Below are positions 1 through 3,621 of a DNA stretch of 7,076 nucleotides, piece by piece. The notes under the pieces are model-generated. The model was given only the letters and a program-made list of their open reading frames with translations. It did no database searches and had not been told where the DNA came from. The stretch's first letter is position 1; each line of letters starts with the position of its first letter. The stretch lies in assembly GCA_052139835.1 (NCBI GenBank), contig JBKQVT010000058.1, positions 1 to 7,076 on the forward strand. The letters are read 5' to 3'. Both the position numbers and the translations under genes were made by a program. Source of the stretch: JBKQVT01 sp052139835 (GTDB lineage Bacteria; Planctomycetota; Planctomycetia; Pirellulales; Thermoguttaceae).

Positions 1-7
1 GACGTGC

Positions 8-72
8 CATCACGGGGACTCCGTTCAACAGGGTTATTTCCGAAAACCACCCTATCGAACCTCCCCGTGATG
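8..72. repeat. Inverted repeat (possible terminator) beyond the small membrane protein gene
   Basis: Positions 8-18 (CATCACGGGGA) and 62-72 (TCCCCGTGATG) are perfect 11-bp inverted arms 43 nt apart. Inside them a second 5-bp pair (AGGGT 30-34, ACCCT 49-53) could stack. It lies downstream of the minus-strand gene ending at 124, so it could end that transcript, but there is no T-run after either arm and the loop is long for a factor-independent terminator. It could also be the edge of a dispersed repeat cut by the window. I see no gene in 1-123. Confidence 0.45.
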
Positions 73-123
73 CTTTCACCTATACCAGTTTTCCACCTCG
101 TTGCATTTCAATTTTGACACCGC

Positions 124-492
124 CTAATCATAAGAAACCGACCCGCCGGCCTTCTCGATCCAGTCCACCGCCTGCCGCTGCTCCTTAGCCTTTTTCATCG
201 CCGGCGCCAGCCAACTGCACGGGATGGCGACAACGACGACCAGCAGGAGCAACGCGAGGATACTGAACTGGAAGCGGAGCCGAAAAACCAGGGCCGCGAG
301 GAACCACAGCAACATCAGCAGCAGGAAGGCGCCGACAGCCCCCACGGCAATGACCACCGGCCAACCCTTGGACATCCAGTGGCACTGCTTGGCCAGAAAC
401 AGCAGCCCTTCGAGGGCCAGCAGGGCGACAACGCAACGATCCGGCGTAATCCGGAACCAGCGGCGGCGGGCTTTTTCAGCAACGGCGGCCAT
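124..492 (-). CDS. Small planctomycete-type three-helix membrane protein, possibly truncated
   Basis: A 122-aa protein of unknown function. After a basic N-terminus with an RRRWFRITPDR stretch (residues 9-19), it has three likely membrane segments at about 20-34, 44-70 and 77-96. The last carries RFQFS followed by a valine/leucine run and PCSWLA, a segment I recognise as widespread at the membrane end of planctomycete hypothetical proteins. There it is usually followed by a basic, Gln-rich stretch and a longer soluble domain. Here the stretch is present (MKKAKEQRQAVDWIEKAGGSVSYD) but a TAG stop follows directly, so the soluble part is missing. A TTG at 528 would add 12 residues, but it coincides with the predicted -35 box, so I use the ATG at 492. 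That ATG has no Shine-Dalgarno and sits 6 nt after a TATACT -10 box, so the transcript may be leaderless. The gene lies 97 nt after rpsI on the same strand and is probably transcribed on its own. Inner-membrane location is inferred from hydrophobicity. Confidence 0.72.
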   Translation of the reverse strand: MAAVAEKARRRWFRITPDRCVVALLALEGLLFLAKQCHWMSKGWPVVIAVGAVGAFLLLMLLWFLAALVFRLRFQFSILALLLLVVVVAIPCSWLAPAMKKAKEQRQAVDWIEKAGGSVSYD

Positions 493-498
493 GCCCGC

Positions 499-528
499 AG
501 TATAGCCGGATCCGCCTCCAAGAGGCAA
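499..528 (-). promoter_or_regulatory. Predicted promoter of the small membrane protein gene
   Basis: On the minus strand, TTGCCT (528-523, 4 of 6 to TTGACA) is followed after 18 nt by TATACT (504-499, 5 of 6 to TATAAT). Only 6 nt separate the -10 box from the ATG at 492, which places transcription start at or next to the start codon. The absence of a Shine-Dalgarno fits a leaderless mRNA. Seen by eye only. Confidence 0.5.
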
Positions 529-589
529 TGCGGTCCTGCTGGCCGGCGCTACAACGCCTGGGTGTTTCGGCAGAGGCCGGGAGCCGCGA

Positions 590-1009
590 TCAACGCTTGG
601 AGAACTGCGTCCCGCGCCGCGCGCCGCGGAGACCGTACTTCTTCCGCTCTTTCATGCGGCCGTCGCGGGTCAGCAACCCGGAGTCGCGCAGGGCGCCTTC
701 CACCTCGGGACTGAACTTCTTCATGGCGCGGGCCAGCCCCAGCTTGATGGCGTCGGCCTGCCCGGTGATGCCACCGCCGCCGACGCGGACCACCACGTCG
801 ACCTGATCGCGCTTGCCGGTCTGCACCAACGTGGCCAGCACGGCGTTGCGCTGCTGGATGTTGTGGAAGAACTCCTCGAAGGGGCGGTTGTTGATGGTGA
901 TCTGCCCCTGGCCGGGACGGATCCGCACGCGGGCGACCGAACTCTTGCGGCGGCCCGTGCCCAGGATGTCGCCGGCGCCGGAAACTTTCTTCGTCGTGGC
1001 TGCGGCCAT
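590..1009 (-). CDS. rpsI: 30S ribosomal protein S9
   Basis: 139-aa ribosomal protein S9 (uS9), which binds the 3' major (head) domain of 16S rRNA; its basic C-terminal tail reaches toward the P-site tRNA. Visible family landmarks are GTGRRKSSVARVRI (residues 17-30), NRPFEEFF (41-48), the GGGGITGQADAIKLGLARA signature (77-95), and the tail GLLTRDGRMKERKKYGLRGARR…QFSKR ending in the invariant SKR. The first ~14 residues (Ala/Thr/Lys-rich) are an N-terminal extension compared with the E. coli protein. The ATG at 1009 has a good Shine-Dalgarno (AAGGA, 5-nt spacer). It follows rplM, the usual rplM-rpsI order, but after a 117-bp spacer full of heptad repeats instead of the customary short gap. No separate promoter was recognised, so co-transcription with rplM is likely. 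Confidence 0.97.
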   Translation of the reverse strand: MAAATTKKVSGAGDILGTGRRKSSVARVRIRPGQGQITINNRPFEEFFHNIQQRNAVLATLVQTGKRDQVDVVVRVGGGGITGQADAIKLGLARAMKKFSPEVEGALRDSGLLTRDGRMKERKKYGLRGARRGTQFSKR

Positions 1010-1014
1010 GGATT

Positions 1015-1019
1015 TCCTT
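1015..1019 (-). promoter_or_regulatory. Ribosome binding site of rpsI
   Basis: AAGGA on the minus strand, 5 nt before the ATG at 1009. It supports this start over the in-frame alternatives, and allows rpsI to be initiated independently across the repeat-filled spacer behind rplM. Confidence 0.75.
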
Positions 1020-1031
1020 TGGGGAGAAGCT

Positions 1032-1132
1032 AGGAGTCAGGAGTTAGGAGTTAGAATCGCGGAGCGGCGTGCAAAGCTCCACGTCCAACTTCTAACTCCT
1101 AACTTCCAACTCCTCAATTCTAAGTGTTAAGT
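1032..1132. repeat. Heptad-repeat palindrome between rplM and rpsI
   Basis: The left side has three tandem heptamers (AGGAGTC, AGGAGTT, AGGAGTT at 1032-1052). The right side has 7-bp-phased units of the opposite orientation from 1084 (TCCAACT, TCTAACT, CCTAACT, TCCAACT, CCTCAAT, TCTAAGT, GTTAAGT), running to 1132 and so covering the rplM stop codon at 1127-1129. The two sides are complementary: 1042-1056 (AGTTAGGAGTTAGAA) pairs perfectly over 15 bp with 1090-1104. The middle holds a small GGAGC/GCTCC stem (1061-1065, 1076-1080). In the rplM-rpsI mRNA this would form a long hairpin. The unit resembles the TAACTCC-type short tandem repeats known from cyanobacteria; any relationship is inference. 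Confidence 0.85.
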
Positions 1133-1600
1133 TGTCGCCTTCGCCGCCCGCTGCTTCTTCACGCCCAACTCGATCGGCTCCGGTTGTTGGGCCTGGTGAG
1201 GATGCTGGGGGCCGCTATAGATTTTGAGCTTCTGGATCTTCTTGAAGGAGAGCTTGTTCTTCGGCAGCATCCGCCGCACGGCCTCGCGGAGGATCAGCTC
1301 GGGCCGGCGGGCCTTGCGCTTGGCGGCCGTCTCCACACGCAGCCCCGGGTAGCCCGTGTACCACGTGTACTGTTTCTGCTCCCACTTGTCGGGGTCGGAG
1401 AAGATGATCTTCTCGACATTCAGGACGATGACGAAATCGCCCGTATCGACGTGGGGCGTATACGTGGGCCGGTGCTTGCCCATGAGGATCATGGCGATCT
1501 GGCTGGCCAGGCGGCCGACCACCTTGTCGGTGGCATCGACGAGCCACCACTTGGCTTCGATCTCGCCCGGCTTGGCCATGTAGGTCTTGGTCACTAGCAT
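1127..1600 (-). CDS. rplM: 50S ribosomal protein L13
   Basis: Ribosomal protein L13 (uL13), an early 23S rRNA-binding protein of the large subunit; 157 aa from the chosen start. Family landmarks are WWLVDATDKVVGRLAS (residues 18-33), MGKHRPTYTPHVDTGDFVIV (40-59), the RRPELILREAVRRMLPKNK core (98-116) and the C-terminal YSGPQHPHQAQQPEP (128-142). About 13 basic residues follow, slightly longer than the E. coli protein. An upstream in-frame TTG (1657) would add 19 residues, but this TTG forms part of the predicted -35 box, so it cannot lie in the mRNA. The ATG at 1600 lies ~10 nt after GGGAG and aligns with the usual N-terminus (…KTYMAKPGE); a GTG two codons further in is an alternative. First gene of the rplM-rpsI operon, transcribed away from cdsA. 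Confidence 0.96.
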   Translation of the reverse strand: MLVTKTYMAKPGEIEAKWWLVDATDKVVGRLASQIAMILMGKHRPTYTPHVDTGDFVIVLNVEKIIFSDPDKWEQKQYTWYTGYPGLRVETAAKRKARRPELILREAVRRMLPKNKLSFKKIQKLKIYSGPQHPHQAQQPEPIELGVKKQRAAKATT

Positions 1601-1610
1601 CGCGGAGGGG

Positions 1611-1615
1611 CTCCC
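1611..1615 (-). promoter_or_regulatory. Probable ribosome binding site of rplM
   Basis: GGGAG on the minus strand, 10 nt before the ATG at 1600. The spacing is rather long, and would be longer for the alternative GTG at 1594. It supports the ATG start over the upstream TTG. Confidence 0.45.
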
Positions 1616-1628
1616 AGGGAAACCCGTG

Positions 1629-1657
1629 ATTTTACCCGTTGGCCGGCGGGCTGACAA
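1629..1657 (-). promoter_or_regulatory. Strong sigma70-type promoter of rplM-rpsI
   Basis: On the minus strand TTGTCA (1657-1652, 5 of 6 to consensus) is separated by exactly 17 nt from TAAAAT (1634-1629, 5 of 6). Transcription would begin near 1622, giving a leader of about 22 nt before the ATG at 1600. This is the best promoter in the window, as expected for ribosomal protein genes. Its -35 box starts about 15 bp from the TTAG heptad array at 1673. Confidence 0.7.
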
Positions 1658-1672
1658 GGCGGGGAGGGGAAG

Positions 1673-1707
1673 TTAGTGCTTAGAGCTTAGAACTTAGTGC
1701 TTAGGGT
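1673..1707. repeat. Five tandem TTAGNNC-type heptads
   Basis: Five consecutive 7-mers: TTAGTGC, TTAGAGC, TTAGAAC, TTAGTGC, TTAGGGT. A degenerate sixth (GTAGTCT) may follow. The 7-bp period and TTAG core match the array at 1032-1132, but positions 5-7 differ between copies. It lies just upstream of the rplM -35 box, in the rplM-cdsA divergent spacer. Confidence 0.8.
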
Positions 1708-1765
1708 GTAGTCTCGATCCCCACTCAAGGAGGAGCAGGGAAGAGGGCGACGGTCAGCACCCCGG

Positions 1766-1841
1766 CCCCCGCGACGCAGTCGCCGGGATTTTCCAATCCC
1801 AGCCCCCAGTCCCCAGTCCCCAGTCCCCCTTCCGCCTTACC
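1766..1841. repeat. GC hairpin plus CAGTCCC heptad array upstream of cdsA
   Basis: GCGAC-GCA-GTCGC (1771-1783) is a 5-bp stem with a 3-nt loop, followed by CGGGATTTT. Behind it, 7-bp units run from 1800: CAGCCCC, CAGTCCC three times, CCTTCCG, CCTTACC. The 18 bases at 1766-1783 are identical to 2842-2859 in the element downstream of cdsA, and the following GGG and TTTT also match. So the two are copies of one element with different heptad units. Here a matching left arm is not evident, so this copy may be half an element. The rest of the spacer (1708-1765) shows nothing I recognise. Confidence 0.75.
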
Positions 1842-1856
1842 GTGCGGGGAAGGCTG

Positions 1857-1865
1857 TGCTATCAT
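1857..1865 (+). promoter_or_regulatory. Extended -10 promoter of cdsA, likely leaderless
   Basis: TGCTATCAT contains a TATCAT -10 hexamer (1860-1865, 5 of 6) with an upstream TGN extension. No good -35 is present (TTACCG at 1837-1842 is weak), which an extended -10 can tolerate. Only 7 nt separate it from the cdsA ATG at 1873, and there is no Shine-Dalgarno, so transcription should start at or beside the ATG. Confidence 0.5.
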
Positions 1866-1872
1866 ACGCCCC

Positions 1873-2775
1873 ATGCTCCGCTGGCGCGTCGTTCTGGCAG
1901 TGTTGATCGTGGGGGTCTTGGCCGGCCTCTGCTGGCTGGACGCCCGAGGGGCCGTGCCGGGCCTCTGGCTCCTGCCGGCGGCCGTCGTCTTCACAGTGAC
2001 CGCCACCGGAGAAGCGATTGCGCTGGCCCGGCAGGCCGGCATGGCGCCGCCGGCCGGGATCGTTCAGGCGGCCAATCTCCTGCTGGTGCTGGCCCCCTGG
2101 GCGCCCGTGCTCGCTCAACATTGCCCCTATTGCCGGCGTTTCGCGGGCCTCTGGGGCGGCAGCCCCTGGGCGGGCGGCACGCTGGCGCTGTGGATCGTGG
2201 CGGCCGCCCTGATCCTGGTCTTCCTCGATCAGATGCGACGCTACCGCAAACCGGGCGGCATCACTGCCAACCTCTCCGCCGCCGCCTTCGTCATGGTCTA
2301 CGTGGGCGTGATGCTCAGCTTCGCCGTCCAATTGCGGACCCTCTGGGGCCTCACCGCGGTGGCCTCGTGGCTGATTACGGTCAAGGCGGGCGACATCGGC
2401 GCCTATACTCTGGGACGCACCCTGGGCCGCCACAAAATTGCCCCCGTCCTGAGCCCAAAGAAGACGATCGAGGGGGCCATCGGGGCCCTGCTCTTCTCTT
2501 GCCTGGCATCGTGGGCGACGTTCACCTGGCTCGTGCCGGCGCTGGCGACGGGGGACCGGCCAAGCGGGCCGAGCTGGGGTTGGCTCCCCTTCGGCCTGCT
2601 GCTGGGCGGGGTGGGCATGATGGGCGATCTGGCCGAGTCGCTGCTGAAACGCGACGTGGGCTGCAAGGATTCCAGCCGTTGGCTGCCCGGTTTCGGCGGC
2701 GTACTGGACATCCTCGATTCGCTCCTCCTGACGGCGCCGGTGGCCTGGGCATGTTGGGCCTTAGGGCTTGTATAA
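1873..2775 (+). CDS. cdsA: Phosphatidate cytidylyltransferase (CDP-diacylglycerol synthase)
   Basis: A 300-aa polytopic inner-membrane enzyme that makes CDP-diacylglycerol from phosphatidic acid and CTP, the precursor of anionic and zwitterionic phospholipids. Hydrophobic segments lie at about 5-22, 30-50, 63-80, 103-118, 136-155, 157-172, 203-221, 236-250 and 283-298. Conserved family positions are visible: KAGDIGAY with Asp174 (171-178), SPKKTIEG (194-201), and the signature GDLAESLLKRDVGCKDSSRWLPGFGGVLDILD (251-282). The signature has GFGG where many families have GHGG, and Ile280 where an Arg often follows the Asp; I believe planctomycete homologs share this but cannot verify it. A CPYC pair at 84-87 in the loop before the fourth helix is unusual. 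Start at the ATG 1873, directly behind an extended -10 box. The gene stands alone rather than next to uppS or dxr, its frequent partners elsewhere, and diverges from rplM-rpsI. Confidence 0.94.
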   Translation: MLRWRVVLAVLIVGVLAGLCWLDARGAVPGLWLLPAAVVFTVTATGEAIALARQAGMAPPAGIVQAANLLLVLAPWAPVLAQHCPYCRRFAGLWGGSPWAGGTLALWIVAAALILVFLDQMRRYRKPGGITANLSAAAFVMVYVGVMLSFAVQLRTLWGLTAVASWLITVKAGDIGAYTLGRTLGRHKIAPVLSPKKTIEGAIGALLFSCLASWATFTWLVPALATGDRPSGPSWGWLPFGLLLGGVGMMGDLAESLLKRDVGCKDSSRWLPGFGGVLDILDSLLLTAPVAWACWALGLV

Positions 2776-2780
2776 GGGGG

Positions 2781-2901
2781 AAGGCGGAGGGCGGAAAGGG
2801 GAAGGAAGGAGAAGGATCAAGGACGAAAACCGGAGCGTCCGCCCCCGCGACGCAGTCGCGGGGCTTTTCTCTTCCGCCTTCCGCCTTCCGCCCTCCGCCT
2901 T
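2781..2901. repeat. Palindromic heptad element downstream of cdsA
   Basis: AAGGCGGAGGGCGGAA (2781-2796) and TTCCGCCCTCCGCCTT (2886-2901) are perfect 16-bp inverted arms. The right side is a heptad array (TTCCGCC three times from 2872, CTCCGCC, then TTGTCGC). The left side is its purine-rich, partly degenerate complement continuing to about 2828. In the centre is the hairpin CCCCGCGAC-GCA-GTCGCGGGG (2843-2863), whose core is shared with 1766-1783. The whole element is about 121 bp, begins 5 bp after the cdsA stop and has no coding capacity. It looks like a small non-autonomous repeat of REP/MITE style; mobility is inference. Confidence 0.85.
2843..2868 (+). terminator. Possible intrinsic terminator of cdsA inside the repeat element
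   Basis: A 9-bp perfect GC stem (CCCCGCGAC 2843-2851, GTCGCGGGG 2855-2863) with a 3-nt GCA loop is followed by CTTTTCTCTT. This has the form of a factor-independent terminator for plus-strand transcripts from cdsA, though the T-run is short. The same core upstream of cdsA (1766-1792) also ends in TTTT, so terminator activity may be a property of the repeat family. Confidence 0.5.
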
Positions 2902-2968
2902 GTCGCAAAGAAATTCCGCGCGAAACGCTGGTGCTCCCCCCCGGGTTTGGAGTAAGATGGGGGCAGCC

Positions 2969-2975
2969 AAGGAGG
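2969..2975 (+). promoter_or_regulatory. Strong Shine-Dalgarno of the zinc-ribbon gene
   Basis: AAGGAGG, 6 nt before the ATG at 2982. It is the best ribosome binding site in the window. It fixes the start, although the same frame stays open far upstream through the antisense-like shadow of cdsA. A TAAGAT at 2953-2958 could be a -10 box, but no convincing -35 accompanies it. Confidence 0.8.
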
Positions 2976-2981
2976 CTTGCC

Positions 2982-3329
2982 ATGGCAATTCGAGTCGTTT
3001 GCCGCAACGGGCACGTGCTGAAGGTCACCGACAGTTCGGCCGGCAAGTCTGGTCTGTGTCCGGTGTGCAAGGTCCCAGTGCAAATCCCGCCGAAGAAGGC
3101 GGAGGCGATGACGGAGGATTCCCTCATGGACCTCCTCGGCCCGCAAGAGGGCGATCCTTCGCCCGGCCCCAGGGAGTGGTCCGCCCCGGAGCCTACCAAG
3201 CAGCCCGCCACGGTCCAGCAAGCGCCGCCCCGGAAGACTTGTATCAAGTGCAACCGTGAAATGGACTTGGGCGTGCGGATCTGCCCGCACTGCAAGTGCT
3301 ATGTCGGGGGCGCCGGTGATCGCCACTAG
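2982..3329 (+). CDS. Small double zinc-ribbon protein, function unknown
   Basis: A 115-aa soluble protein with two predicted zinc-binding modules joined by a Pro/Glu/Gln-rich linker (about 37-85). The N-terminal module has Cys7, His11, Cys26 and Cys29 in a CRNGH…CPVC pattern; proteins opening with this motif are common in Planctomycetes. The C-terminal module has Cys87-x2-Cys90 and Cys101-x2-Cys104 in a CIKCNREMDLGVRICPHC arrangement, plus a further Cys106. There is no signal peptide or membrane segment. Paired ribbons like this usually mediate protein or nucleic acid contacts, but nothing here shows a specific partner. In longer planctomycete relatives the C-terminal ribbon is often followed by a membrane segment; this one ends instead (YVGGAGDRH), so it may be a short version. 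The ATG at 2982 is chosen because of AAGGAGG 6 nt upstream. Same strand as cdsA but separated from it by the repeat element, and followed by a hairpin, so it is probably monocistronic. Confidence 0.82.
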   Translation: MAIRVVCRNGHVLKVTDSSAGKSGLCPVCKVPVQIPPKKAEAMTEDSLMDLLGPQEGDPSPGPREWSAPEPTKQPATVQQAPPRKTCIKCNREMDLGVRICPHCKCYVGGAGDRH

Positions 3330-3336
3330 AGGGTGG

Positions 3337-3374
3337 CCATGCCGTCACGTTGCGAAACAACGGGCTCGGCATGG
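3337..3374 (+). terminator. Hairpin after the zinc-ribbon gene, probable terminator
   Basis: CCATGCCG (3337-3344) and CGGCATGG (3367-3374) form an 8-bp stem. Inside, CGTTG (3348-3352) and CAACG (3358-3362) form a second 5-bp stem around a CGAAA loop, separated by a small asymmetric internal loop. It begins 7 nt after the stop codon. No T-run follows, so it may be an mRNA 3'-end stabiliser or a non-canonical terminator rather than a classic one. Confidence 0.5.
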
Positions 3375-3419
3375 AACTGGCTCGATCGCCGATGCCACAC
3401 GCCGGCCAGGCAGCGTAGG

Positions 3420-3470
3420 TTATGCTTTAGCATAACATCTTATGCTGTAAAGTGTTATGCTAAAGCATAA
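3420..3470. repeat. AT-rich palindrome cluster with five TTATGCT/AGCATAA copies
   Basis: TTATGCTTTAGCATAACA (3420-3437) and TGTTATGCTAAAGCATAA (3453-3470) are perfect 18-bp inverted arms with a 15-nt loop. Each arm is itself a palindrome: TTATGCT-2 nt-AGCATAA at 3420-3435 and 3455-3470. The loop holds a fifth copy, TTATGCT at 3440-3446. Base composition is sharply AT-rich against the GC-rich surroundings. It lies about 80 bp upstream of the phoH -10 box. The paired 16-bp dyads look like operator sites for a dimeric regulator, or a small repeat element; which is not shown. The remaining bases of the 284-bp spacer (3375-3419, 3471-3549) hold nothing I recognise. Confidence 0.85.
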
Positions 3471-3549
3471 GCTACTTTCCACCACGGTCGGGCAGGGGCA
3501 ATTGCGGTTTCCTTGCGGCCGCTGCTAGTCGGGCCGGCCTAGAATTCGG

Positions 3550-3555
3550 TATACT
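3550..3555 (+). promoter_or_regulatory. Candidate -10 box for the phoH operon
   Basis: TATACT (5 of 6 to consensus) identical to the -10 box of the small membrane protein gene. No convincing -35 hexamer is present 16-18 nt upstream. Start of transcription would fall near 3562, where an ATG begins a 19-codon open frame, leaving about 52 nt before the phoH ATG. Confidence 0.4.
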
Positions 3556-3561
3556 GGGGAT

Positions 3562-3621
3562 ATGCAGACGTGGTCTATGGTGAGCGCGGCGGCCATATGC
3601 CGGCGCGGCCCGGATGAATGA
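3562..3621 (+). CDS. Possible 19-codon leader peptide overlapping the phoH start
   Basis: An ATG 6 nt after the TATACT box opens a 19-codon frame (MQTWSMVSAAAICRRGPDE) ending at TGA 3619-3621. It is in a different frame from phoH and overlaps its first codons: the junction is ATGAATGA, with the phoH ATG at 3614. phoH itself has no Shine-Dalgarno, so translation of this leader could deliver ribosomes to its start. The peptide has no recognisable family and could be chance; I call it only because position, spacing and overlap agree. Confidence 0.25.
   Translation: MQTWSMVSAAAICRRGPDE

Noticed and set aside
493..528. Upstream TTG start adding 12 residues to the small membrane protein
   Set aside because: It overlaps the predicted -35 box; the added MPLGGGSGYTAG looks non-coding and the conserved basic start begins at the internal ATG.
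1601..1657. Upstream TTG start adding 19 residues to L13
   Set aside because: The TTG is the first three bases of the TTGTCA -35 box and the -10 lies between it and the ATG, so it would not be in the transcript; family N-termini also fit the ATG at 1600.
1728..1740. Purine-rich AAGGAGGAGC resembling a Shine-Dalgarno in the rplM-cdsA spacer
   Set aside because: No start codon with a credible open frame follows within a suitable distance.
1673..1841. Repeat arrays considered as a CRISPR
   Set aside because: The units are 7 bp and contiguous, with no spacers of constant length and no cas genes in view.
1842..2981. Open frame running through cdsA in another frame and into the zinc-ribbon gene, as if a 495-aa fusion
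   Set aside because: The part before 2982 is an Arg/Gly/Pro-rich shadow of cdsA and of the repeat element. The AAGGAGG and ATG at 2982 mark the true start of the zinc-ribbon protein.
3515..3599. Cluster of NotI, FseI, EcoRI and NdeI recognition sites (3515-3522, 3532-3539, 3542-3547, 3594-3599), as if a cloning junction
   Set aside because: NotI and FseI sites are expected in GC-rich DNA, the sites are not adjacent like a polylinker, and the phoH operon reads through naturally with no vector-like sequence.
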